Shown in pieces: positions 1 through 5,633 of a stretch of DNA of 11,535 bases (positions within the stretch are counted from its first letter, which is position 1; every line of letters starts with the position of its first letter). The notes under the pieces were generated by a model, which was not told the origin of the DNA, searched no databases, and saw only the letters and a program-made list of their open reading frames with translations. The stretch is from assembly GCA_002449695.1 (NCBI GenBank), contig DJXI01000012.1, positions 1 to 11,535 of the forward strand, in the 5' to 3' direction. The stretch comes from Verrucomicrobia bacterium UBA7008. Lineage in GTDB: Bacteria > Verrucomicrobiota > Kiritimatiellia > RFP12 > UBA1067. Position numbers and translations under genes: made by a program.

Positions 1-20
1 AGGCGTGCGGCTTAGCTTAT
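1..20 (+). rRNA. 23S rRNA, extreme 3' end (partial)
   Basis: The first bases read AGGCGTGCGGCTTAGCTTAT, which resembles the conserved last bases of bacterial 23S rRNA (E. coli ends in CCGTGAGGCTTAACCTT, as I remember it). A 5S gene follows about 85 bases later on the same strand, as expected in an rrn operon. Only the tail lies inside the window, so the call rests on a short match plus context, and the exact 3' end is approximate. Confidence 0.55.
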
Positions 21-104
21 TTTTCTACTTCACTTCAATGTGAGACCCGATCTGGTCTCGTGACGTCGTAATTCTCTTTGGTTTCCATCTGAAACCGGCC
101 TTCT
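21..104 (+). other. 23S-5S intergenic spacer with two small hairpins
   Basis: This AT-richer spacer holds two perfect six-base-pair inverted repeats: GAGACC at 42-47 with GGTCTC at 54-59 (6-nt loop), and GGTTTC at 80-85 with GAAACC at 91-96 (5-nt loop). Hairpins here are consistent with rRNA processing signals between 23S and 5S. No tRNA is visible. The processing role is inferred from position. Confidence 0.5.
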
Positions 105-221
105 GGCTGGTGGCCATAGAGGGGCTGAAATACCCGTTCCCATTCCGAACACGGCAGTCAAGCGCCCCATCGCCGAGGGTAGTGTGGGACCCGCCCATGC
201 GAGAGTAGGACGCCGCCAGCC
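105..221 (+). rRNA. rrf: 5S ribosomal RNA
   Basis: The stretch contains the hallmark 5S core CCCGTTCCCATTCCGAACAC, the CGCCGAGGGTAGTGTGGG segment, and the 3' end GAGAGTAGGACGCCGCCAG. The first bases GGCTGGTGG pair with the last bases CCGCCAGCC (one G-U) to form helix I, which sets both ends and gives about 117 nt, the normal 5S length. It follows the 23S tail and is followed directly by a T-tract and hairpin. The ends may be off by one or two bases. Confidence 0.95.
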
Positions 222-272
222 TTTTTTGTTTTTTGCATTCGCAAAAAACAAAAAAGCCCGGCGCCGTCCTGC
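205..272. repeat. Long inverted repeat capturing the 3' end of 5S rRNA
   Basis: The perfect 16-bp terminator stem (221-236 with 241-256) continues outward: bases 205-220, which are the last part of the 5S gene, can pair with 257-272 with three mismatches and one G-U. Each arm is therefore about 32 nt around a 4-nt loop. The outer part of the right arm looks like an imperfect inverted copy of the 5S 3' end. In the primary transcript this fold would compete with 5S helix I. Whether it is functional or a duplication scar cannot be told from one copy. Confidence 0.6.
221..256 (+). terminator. rRNA operon terminator hairpin
   Basis: Immediately after the 5S 3' end lie T6-G-T6-GC, the loop ATTC, then the exact complement GC-A6-C-A6-G. 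The T-rich left arm placed right after the GC-rich helix I strand would act as a U-tract for + transcription, and the inverted repeat gives a T-rich tract for the opposite strand as well, so it could work in both directions. It is an unusual AT-rich stem and not the classical GC stem followed by T's. Confidence 0.65.
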
Positions 273-380
273 GGACGCACCCCTCTGGCGACTTTCGCTG
301 CGCGAAAGCTCCTCGCTCCGCTCGTCGGGGGATACGCCAGCCTTTTGGGCTAAAGTCACCGAGCCTGGCGCTTTCCTTTT
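257..380. other. Non-coding spacer downstream of 5S
   Basis: I see no credible gene here. The spacer holds a perfect 7-bp hairpin, CTTTCGC at 292-298 with GCGAAAG at 302-308 (loop TGC). It also holds a six-base word, CGCCAG at 335-340, that can pair either with CTGGCG at 285-290 or with CTGGCG at 365-370. Open frames crossing this stretch also run through the 5S gene and have arginine- and serine-rich, low-information translations. Confidence 0.6.
335..379 (+). terminator. Possible second hairpin/terminator
   Basis: CGCCAG (335-340) pairs with CTGGCG (365-370), and the right arm is followed by CTTTCCTTTT. The long loop (24 nt) makes this a weak candidate for a back-up rRNA terminator. The same left arm could instead pair upstream with 285-290. 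Confidence 0.25.
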
Positions 381-420
381 CTAGACTCCTAGAATTCTAG
401 AATTCTAGAAATCTAGAAAA
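381..420. repeat. Five tandem octamers of CTAGANNN type
   Basis: The units in order are CTAGACTC, CTAGAATT, CTAGAATT, CTAGAAAT and CTAGAAAA. The block is strikingly AT-rich against its GC-rich surroundings and abuts a second octamer array at 423. It lies just beyond the stop of the minus-strand amidohydrolase, between it and the rRNA operon. Confidence 0.85.
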
Positions 421-422
421 CC

Positions 423-454
423 AAACTTCTAAACCTCTAAACTTCTAAACCTCT
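423..454. repeat. Four tandem octamers alternating AAACTTCT / AAACCTCT
   Basis: Two octamers alternate exactly (AAACTTCT, AAACCTCT, AAACTTCT, AAACCTCT). The array overlaps the 3' end of the minus-strand amidohydrolase and encodes its last residues, FRSLEV, and its stop codon, so the present C-terminus of that protein appears to be made by the repeat. Confidence 0.85.
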
Positions 455-1271
455 CCAGCACATTTGCGTAGCAAATGCGCTGGCGTTCGCTGTCGGAAAG
501 CGGCAGGCGCAGAAACGTTTCCAGGACTTCGCCCGGATCCTGCCACGGCGCATCGGAGCCGAAAAGGATCTTCTCCGCGCCGTGATTCTTGATCATGCGC
601 AGGATCTGCGCGTCATCCATCCAGAAGAATGTGTGCGAGAGATCAAGCACCACGTCGCTGCCGACAAGCGTCGCCTCCGCCTCGTCCCACATCCCGAAGC
701 CGCCGAGGTGCGCCGCAACGATCGTCAGTTTCGGAAAGCGCGCCTGAAGGCGGGCGATTTCGCGCGGAGTCGAATGGAAGGGCGGCGTGAAGACGCGCTC
801 GCCGCCCGCATGAAGATAGGCGACGAGCCCGAATTCCGCCAGCGCCGCCCACGCATCGTCCATCGCCGGATCGTTGAAGCGGAAAAGCTGATATTCGGGA
901 TGGAGCTTGATGCCGGCGAACCCCGCCGCCGCAATCCTTTCAATCTCTGCGCCCTTGTCCGCGACGAGCGGATGAAAGGCGGCGAGCGAGTGGATGCGCG
1001 GCGTGCGCGTGCGTTCGGCCGCGTTGACGCCCGCCCAGAATTCGTTCGTGTGCGACACGCTGTCGGGCTTCGTGGCGACGGGGAGGTTGAGCGCGGCGGC
1101 GATGCCGGCGGCTTCATCCTTCGCGCGGCAGCCGTCCACGGTGCCGTCGAACGACGGCGCGTTGCCGAACCGTGCCGCGAGAGACGGCGTCACTTTCGGC
1201 GCGAGCGCGTCGGGATAGAGGTGGACGTGCGCATCGATGACCGGAAAGTCGGGATGTGAGAGCGCGTGCAT
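429..1271 (-). CDS. Amidohydrolase family protein (amidohydrolase-2 type, TIM barrel)
   Basis: This 280-residue protein looks like a metal-dependent hydrolase of the amidohydrolase-2 superfamily, a group that includes decarboxylases and lactonases as well as hydrolases. The HxH metal motif is at residues 15-17 (DAHVH). GIKLHP follows at 120-125, the strand-end histidine is in YLHAGG (H154), another is in AAHLGG (H188), and the catalytic aspartate is in FGSDAPW (D240). There is no signal peptide, so it is cytoplasmic. Length is normal for the family. The start is supported by an extended -10 box 6 nt upstream, and there is no Shine-Dalgarno sequence. The last six residues fall in the octamer array at 423-454, so the original C-terminus may have been replaced. 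It is divergent from the sulfatase-GH115 gene. The substrate cannot be told from sequence; a role in sugar or aromatic acid breakdown is only a guess. Confidence 0.88.
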   Translation of the reverse strand: MHALSHPDFPVIDAHVHLYPDALAPKVTPSLAARFGNAPSFDGTVDGCRAKDEAAGIAAALNLPVATKPDSVSHTNEFWAGVNAAERTRTPRIHSLAAFHPLVADKGAEIERIAAAGFAGIKLHPEYQLFRFNDPAMDDAWAALAEFGLVAYLHAGGERVFTPPFHSTPREIARLQARFPKLTIVAAHLGGFGMWDEAEATLVGSDVVLDLSHTFFWMDDAQILRMIKNHGAEKILFGSDAPWQDPGEVLETFLRLPLSDSERQRICYANVLERFRSLEV

Positions 1272-1277
1272 GGAAAT

Positions 1278-1286
1278 AGTATATCA
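1278..1286 (-). promoter_or_regulatory. Extended -10 promoter of the amidohydrolase
   Basis: On the minus strand the sequence reads TGATATACT, that is TGn plus TATACT, with 6 nt between the hexamer and the ATG at 1271. With usual spacing the transcript would start at or next to the start codon. No good -35 is visible at 17-nt spacing, as is common for extended -10 promoters. Confidence 0.6.
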
Positions 1287-1310
1287 TTTTTGCGCGCCGC
1301 TGCGCGCGCG

Positions 1311-1339
1311 TTGCGGGCGGGCGTTGATTTTGATATACT
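1311..1339 (+). promoter_or_regulatory. Promoter of the sulfatase-GH115 gene
   Basis: A -35-like TTGCGG at 1311-1316, a 17-nt spacer and TATACT at 1334-1339 preceded by TGA (extended -10) lie upstream. Only 6 nt separate the -10 from the ATG at 1346, so the predicted +1 is the A of the start codon. No ribosome-binding site is present. Confidence 0.65.
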
Positions 1340-1345
1340 TGAACC

Positions 1346-4300
1346 ATGAAAAAGTCCAACAAGAACCGCGCCGCCGGCGGGCTCCTCGCGCTGGTTGTGG
1401 CGCTGACGGCCGCCGGTGCCGCGCTCGCCGCCCCGAAGGACCGCCCAAACATCATCTTCATCCTCGCCGACGACCTCGGCTACGGCGATGTCGGCTTCAG
1501 CTGGGAGCACCAGGCCGCCGCCCGCGCGGCCGCGCGCATCGCCACGCCGAATCTCGACCGCCTCGCGCACGAGGGCGCGGTGCTGACCGACCACTACTGC
1601 GCCTCGCCCGTCTGCGCGCCGTCGCGCGCCTCGCTCCTGACGGGCCGCGTCCAGGGCGCGTGCTCGCTCAAGGACAACTGCTTCGACCAGCCCTTCAAGG
1701 AGAAGGACACGCTCGGCAGCGTTCTCCATGACGCGGGCTACGCGACATGGGCCGTCGGCAAGTGGGGCCTCGCCGGCGGCGGCGAATCGGGCGAGCCGGT
1801 CACGTCGCATCCGCTCGACCGCGGCTTCGACTACTTCTACGGCTTCCTCGACCACATGGCGGGCCATACGTACTACCACTACGCCGGCCACATCCGCCAC
1901 GCCTACATGGGCATCACCGAGAACCGCACCGATGCGACGGCCGGCGCGGAGGGCATCTATTCGACCGACCTCTTCATGGCGAAGGCGAAGGCGCTCATCA
2001 CCGAGCACGCCACGCGCCGCCCCGACCAGCCGTTCTTCCTCTACCTCGCCGTCAACACGATCCACGGCTCCGGCCAGTCGGACGCGACGCTCGCGTGCAA
2101 GTCGACGCTCCATGTCCCCGGCCGCCCGTACCCCGCCGACGGCGTCACGTGGCCGCTCGCGCCCGAGCCGCTTGCCGCGCGCAACACGTGGATCAATCCC
2201 GCCTACGCCGACCTGCCGCCGCACGCCGCGCGCTATGCGACCGCCGTCACGCGCTTCGACGAGGCGCTCGGCGACCTGCTGCGCCATCTGGAGCGCCACG
2301 GGCTCGACCGCGACACGATGATCGTCTTCACGTCCGACAACGGGCCCGCCGACGAATACGGCGCCGACCCGCGCGCGTTCACCTCGGCCGGACCGTTCGA
2401 CGGCCTCAAGCGCGACGTGTTCGAAGGCGGCCTGCGCGTGCCGACGTGCGTGCGCTGGCCCGCGCGCGTTCCCGCCGGGACGGTCGACCGCGCGCCTTCG
2501 CAGTTCCACGACTGGATCGCGACGCTCGCCGACGCGGCCGGGACGGCGAAGCCCGCGTCGTCGGAAGGCGTCTCGCTCCTGCCGCGCTGGGACGCGCGCG
2601 GCAAAACCGCCGCGCCCGCGTCGCTCGTCTACACGCAGTATGAATTCCCGTGGGGCGGCGGCTCGGAGGCGTACCGCGCGTTCGAGGCGCGCAAGAAGCC
2701 CGTGCGCGGCCTGCAGCAGCTCGTGCGCGAGGGGGACTACGTGGCGCTGCGCACGCGCATCCGCGAAGGGCAGGCGAAGGTGCGGCTCTACGACGTCGTG
2801 CACGATCCGTTCGAGGAACGCGATCTGGCGGACGAGCCCGCGCAGCGCGAACGGCTCGCGCGGCTGACGGCGGTCCTCGACGCGCGGCTCTACGGCGTGA
2901 AGTCCCGCGGGCTCTTCATCAACGACGAGGACTGGGGGTTGCGGCCGTGGGCGGTGAAGCACTTCGGGAAAAAACAGCAGATCGGCGAGCGCGCCTATGC
3001 GCAGATCTTCGACCTGATGCGCGCGGACGGGCTGAACCTCCTGTGGCCGGCGATGCACGAGGGCGGCTATGAATTCGTTTCGCGCCCGGAGAACATGGCG
3101 CTTGCTGCGCAGTACGGCATCCGCATCGGCACGAGCCACTGCGAGCCGATGCTGCGCAACAACTGCTACCTCTCGAACGCCGACAAGAAGAAGTGGAGCT
3201 GGACGCAGCACCGGGATTTCATCACGGACTACTGGCGCTGGTCGGTGGACCGCTACGCGACGAACGACGTTCTCTGGACGATCGGCCTGCGCGGCATCCA
3301 CGACGGCAAGATGAAGGACGGCAACACGCTGGCGGAGAAGATCGCCGTGCTGGAGGATGTGTTCGCGACGCAGTGCGGCCTCTTGGAAGCGGCGGGCGCG
3401 GGCGACGCGCCGAAGCTGTTCGTCCCGTACAAGGAAGTGCTGCCGATCTACAACGCGGGGCTGAAGGTGCCGAAGGGCACGACGATCATGTGGGTCAACG
3501 ACAACTTCGGCTACGTGCGGCGGCTCGGCGGCCCGCAGTGCGACGGCTACGGCCAGGGCATCTACTGGCACGCGGGCTACTACGGGCGGCCGCACAGCTA
3601 CACGCACCTGTGCACCACGCCGCCCGCGTTCATGTGGTACGAGCTCGTGGCGAAGTGCTGGGAGAACGGCGTGCGGGACGTCTGGATGGTGAACGCGGGC
3701 GACGTCTTCCAGGCTGACATCATCCTCTACGCGCTCGGCCGGTTCGCCGCCAACCCGGAGCGGTGGAAGACGTGCACCGACGCGCAGAGCGAGGTGCTGG
3801 CGGACTGGGTGCGGGAGCGCCTTTTGCCCGAGGCGGGCGCGGACGCGCCGGTCGATCGCCTCGTGGCGCATCTGAACGAGTTTTATGCGCTCGGCTTCAT
3901 CCGCAAGCCGGAGCACATGTGCGTGCAGTGGTCGAGCCATCTGCCGCCGGACCTGAAGGCGGAACTGCTTGCGCGCTACCGCGCCTTCCTCGCGGAGGAT
4001 CTGGCTATCGAAGACGCCCTTCGCCAACTCGCCACTCTCAACTCTCAACTTTCAACTCTCACTTCCCGCTATTTCCGTCTCGTCGGCTTTCAGGCGCAGT
4101 TCCTTGCGCACGCGGGCCTCATCCATCTGGAAGGGCGCGGCAAGGAGGACGCGCGCGCGGTCCTCGATCCGCTGTATGCGCGCTGGGACGCGCTCGACGG
4201 TGGCCGCTGGTCCGGCTTCTGGATCGACACGATCACGGAAAAGGACGGCGCCGGCAATCGCTGGAGCTCGCAGATGCAGTGGCCGTGGAACGAGCCGGAC

Positions 4301-4930
4301 GATCCGACGCGCAAGGACCGCCACGGCGAGTCGCGCGCCGACTACCGCGCCTCCGCCTACTGCGGAAGCCCGGTGCCGACGGCCGAGCCGCGCTGGCTGG
4401 AGCCGGTCGCGGTGACGGGCGCGAACGGCGGCGCGTGGACGGAAGTGAAGGGGCTCGGCACCTCGGGCCGCGCGCGCGCGCTGCTGCCGGTCAAGCCCGG
4501 CGTCGGCGAAGGGGCGCGGCTGGCGTTCTCTCTTAGCGGAGCGGCGGCGACTTCGCGTTCCTTCGCCGATGACTCAGGAACACTGTGCGCCGCCGAATCT
4601 TCTTCCTCACTGAAGGGCCCCGGAACGGACGGGGGCTCGGGCGCCTCCGCACCCCGGCCCATGGAAAAGCTCGTTCTCCAGTTCCTGCCCGACTTCGCCC
4701 TCTGGCCGGGGATGAAGCTCCGCGTGAAGGTCGCGTTCGACGACGGCGCGGCGCAGGAGGTCGAGGTGCCGAAGTCCGACAGCAACATCGGTGAGAAGGA
4801 TCCCGTGCGCAACGCCGCCGTGCAGGACAACTTCATCCGCGTGCGCCTCCCGATCCCGAAGGGCGCGGCGGCCGCGACCGTCACCGCCGTCGATCCGGGC
4901 GTCGTGCTCGACCGCGTGGGCGTTGAGTAG
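1346..4930 (+). CDS. Exported sulfatase-GH115 (alpha-glucuronidase type) fusion protein
   Basis: This 1194-residue protein starts with a signal peptide (basic n-region, hydrophobic core about 11-24, likely cleavage after ALA at 28). Residues 34-515 are a type I sulfatase: metal aspartates D42 and D43, CAPSRASLLTGR with the formylglycine cysteine C90, K139 in VGKW, H240, the D331-N332 pair and K355. Residues 518-about 1190 are a GH115 catalytic region and C-terminal domain: RGLFINDEDWG (521-531), NLLWPAM, GTSHCEPMLRNN, RGIHDG (D653), YKEV (E697), NDNFG (718-722), YWHAGYYG (H742, Y745) and MVNAGD (N783). Known GH115 enzymes remove (4-O-methyl)-glucuronic acid side chains from xylan and arabinogalactan and have an N-terminal domain of roughly 150-200 residues; here a sulfatase occupies that place with almost no linker. 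Both active sites look intact. The sulfatase needs a maturase encoded elsewhere. A heptamer repeat (897-906) and a Ser/Gly-rich insert (1064-1105) interrupt the GH115 part. The substrate is inferred to be a sulfated, glucuronic-acid-bearing glycan. Confidence 0.9.
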   Translation: MKKSNKNRAAGGLLALVVALTAAGAALAAPKDRPNIIFILADDLGYGDVGFSWEHQAAARAAARIATPNLDRLAHEGAVLTDHYCASPVCAPSRASLLTGRVQGACSLKDNCFDQPFKEKDTLGSVLHDAGYATWAVGKWGLAGGGESGEPVTSHPLDRGFDYFYGFLDHMAGHTYYHYAGHIRHAYMGITENRTDATAGAEGIYSTDLFMAKAKALITEHATRRPDQPFFLYLAVNTIHGSGQSDATLACKSTLHVPGRPYPADGVTWPLAPEPLAARNTWINPAYADLPPHAARYATAVTRFDEALGDLLRHLERHGLDRDTMIVFTSDNGPADEYGADPRAFTSAGPFDGLKRDVFEGGLRVPTCVRWPARVPAGTVDRAPSQFHDWIATLADAAGTAKPASSEGVSLLPRWDARGKTAAPASLVYTQYEFPWGGGSEAYRAFEARKKPVRGLQQLVREGDYVALRTRIREGQAKVRLYDVVHDPFEERDLADEPAQRERLARLTAVLDARLYGVKSRGLFINDEDWGLRPWAVKHFGKKQQIGERAYAQIFDLMRADGLNLLWPAMHEGGYEFVSRPENMALAAQYGIRIGTSHCEPMLRNNCYLSNADKKKWSWTQHRDFITDYWRWSVDRYATNDVLWTIGLRGIHDGKMKDGNTLAEKIAVLEDVFATQCGLLEAAGAGDAPKLFVPYKEVLPIYNAGLKVPKGTTIMWVNDNFGYVRRLGGPQCDGYGQGIYWHAGYYGRPHSYTHLCTTPPAFMWYELVAKCWENGVRDVWMVNAGDVFQADIILYALGRFAANPERWKTCTDAQSEVLADWVRERLLPEAGADAPVDRLVAHLNEFYALGFIRKPEHMCVQWSSHLPPDLKAELLARYRAFLAEDLAIEDALRQLATLNSQLSTLTSRYFRLVGFQAQFLAHAGLIHLEGRGKEDARAVLDPLYARWDALDGGRWSGFWIDTITEKDGAGNRWSSQMQWPWNEPDDPTRKDRHGESRADYRASAYCGSPVPTAEPRWLEPVAVTGANGGAWTEVKGLGTSGRARALLPVKPGVGEGARLAFSLSGAAATSRSFADDSGTLCAAESSSSLKGPGTDGGSGASAPRPMEKLVLQFLPDFALWPGMKLRVKVAFDDGAAQEVEVPKSDSNIGEKDPVRNAAVQDNFIRVRLPIPKGAAAATVTAVDPGVVLDRVGVE
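4034..4061 (+). repeat. Four tandem heptamers ACTCTCA inside the coding region
   Basis: The units are ACTCTCA, ACTCTCA, ACTTTCA, ACTCTCA. They encode about residues 897-906 of the sulfatase-GH115 protein (TLNSQLSTLT) and leave the frame open. The composition differs sharply from the GC-rich codons on both sides. The reverse complement of the same heptamer recurs in frame at 9462-9496 in the nucleotidyltransferase gene. Confidence 0.9.
4535..4660 (+). other. Low-complexity Ser/Gly/Ala-rich insert in the GH115 C-terminal domain
   Basis: Residues 1064-1105 are rich in Ser, Gly, Ala and Pro (for example AAESSSSLKGPGTDGGSG). They interrupt what reads as one beta-sandwich domain between LAFSLS and LVLQFLPDFALWPG. 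The bases include a small inverted repeat, GTTCC (4557-4561) and GGAAC (4577-4581). It looks like an inserted non-coding-type sequence that stayed in frame; a natural linker is the alternative. Confidence 0.45.
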
Positions 4931-4958
4931 TTTTGATGCGCCGCAGGTCGCCGATTTG

Positions 4959-4967
4959 TGATATACT
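4959..4967 (+). promoter_or_regulatory. Extended -10 promoter of adk
   Basis: TGATATACT is identical to the boxes upstream of the amidohydrolase and the sulfatase-GH115 gene. Here 9 nt (ATATAAATC) separate it from the ATG at 4977, so the transcript would start 0-3 nt before the start codon. No Shine-Dalgarno sequence and no clear -35 at 17-nt spacing are visible. Confidence 0.6.
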
Positions 4968-4976
4968 ATATAAATC

Positions 4977-5609
4977 ATGAACATTGTTATTCTCTTGGGG
5001 GCCCCGGGTTCGGGGAAGGGGACGATCGCGAGCCGCCTAGCGGCCGAAAACGACAACTTGAAGCATGTTTCGTCCGGCGACCTGCTGCGCGGCGCGGTGG
5101 CGAAGGGCACGGCGGCGGGCGTCGAGGCCAAAAGCTACATGGAGTCCGGCAATCTCGTGCCCGACGCGCTCATCGCGCAGATGATCAAGGACGTGGTCGC
5201 GGAGACGACGGGCGACGTGACGATGCTGCTCGACGGCTTCCCGCGCAACCTCGCGCAGGCGAAGATCCTCGAGGAGATGGGCGCGCCGATCCGCAGCGCC
5301 GTGCTCGTGGACGTGCCGGACGCGATCATCCAGGACCGCATCGCCGGCCGCCGCACCTGCCCGTCCTGCAAGGCGGGCTACCACGTGACGGGTCTGCCGC
5401 CGAAGGTGCCGGGCGTCTGCGACCGCTGCGGCACGGCGCTGACGATCCGCAAGGACGACAATCCCGAGACGGTGAAGGACCGCCTCGTCGTCTACCACCG
5501 CGAGACGGAGCCGCTGATCGCGTTCTACACCGAAAAGGGGCTGCTGCGCCGGATCGACGGCAACCAGGGGCCGGAGACGAACGCGGCGGCCTTCAAGGCG
5601 GCGATGTAA
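4977..5609 (+). CDS. adk: Adenylate kinase, zinc-LID type
   Basis: This 210-residue cytoplasmic enzyme interconverts ATP + AMP and 2 ADP. The P-loop GAPGSGKG is at residues 8-15, the AMP-binding region follows (SSGDLLRGAV, 32-41), and the DGFPRNLAQA motif is at 86-95. The LID arginines R121, R125 and R126 are present, as is DDNPETVKDRL at 160-170. The LID carries four cysteines (C128, C131, C148, C151) arranged as CPSC and CDRC, the zinc-binding form known from Gram-positive and many other bacteria. Length is typical. The start is fixed by the P-loop beginning at residue 8 and by the -10 box just upstream. It is not in the ribosomal protein operon where adk often sits; the next gene begins 24 nt downstream and may be co-transcribed. 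Confidence 0.96.
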   Translation: MNIVILLGAPGSGKGTIASRLAAENDNLKHVSSGDLLRGAVAKGTAAGVEAKSYMESGNLVPDALIAQMIKDVVAETTGDVTMLLDGFPRNLAQAKILEEMGAPIRSAVLVDVPDAIIQDRIAGRRTCPSCKAGYHVTGLPPKVPGVCDRCGTALTIRKDDNPETVKDRLVVYHRETEPLIAFYTEKGLLRRIDGNQGPETNAAAFKAAM

Positions 5610-5633
5610 AACCTCCGGGGCGAGCGGCGGACG

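Noticed and set aside
21..104. tRNA gene between 23S and 5S
   Set aside because: The spacer is too short for one and no T-loop (GGTTCGAATCC-like) or acceptor stem could be found.
30..384. Open frames on both strands across the 5S gene and its terminator
   Set aside because: They run through 5S rRNA and an inverted repeat, and their translations are low-information and rich in Arg and Ser. No promoter or ribosome-binding site supports them.
381..454. CRISPR array
   Set aside because: The units are directly adjacent octamers without spacers and there are no cas genes nearby.
2870..2930. The sulfatase-GH115 protein as two genes with a missed start
   Set aside because: No stop codon, start context or -10 box is seen near the junction, and a separate GH115 gene starting there would lack a signal peptide.
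1190..4048. Very long (952-codon) antisense frame opposite the sulfatase-GH115 gene
   Set aside because: It is an Arg/Ala/Val-rich shadow caused by GC-rich third positions. Its last part overlaps the real amidohydrolase in another frame, and it has no domain motif.
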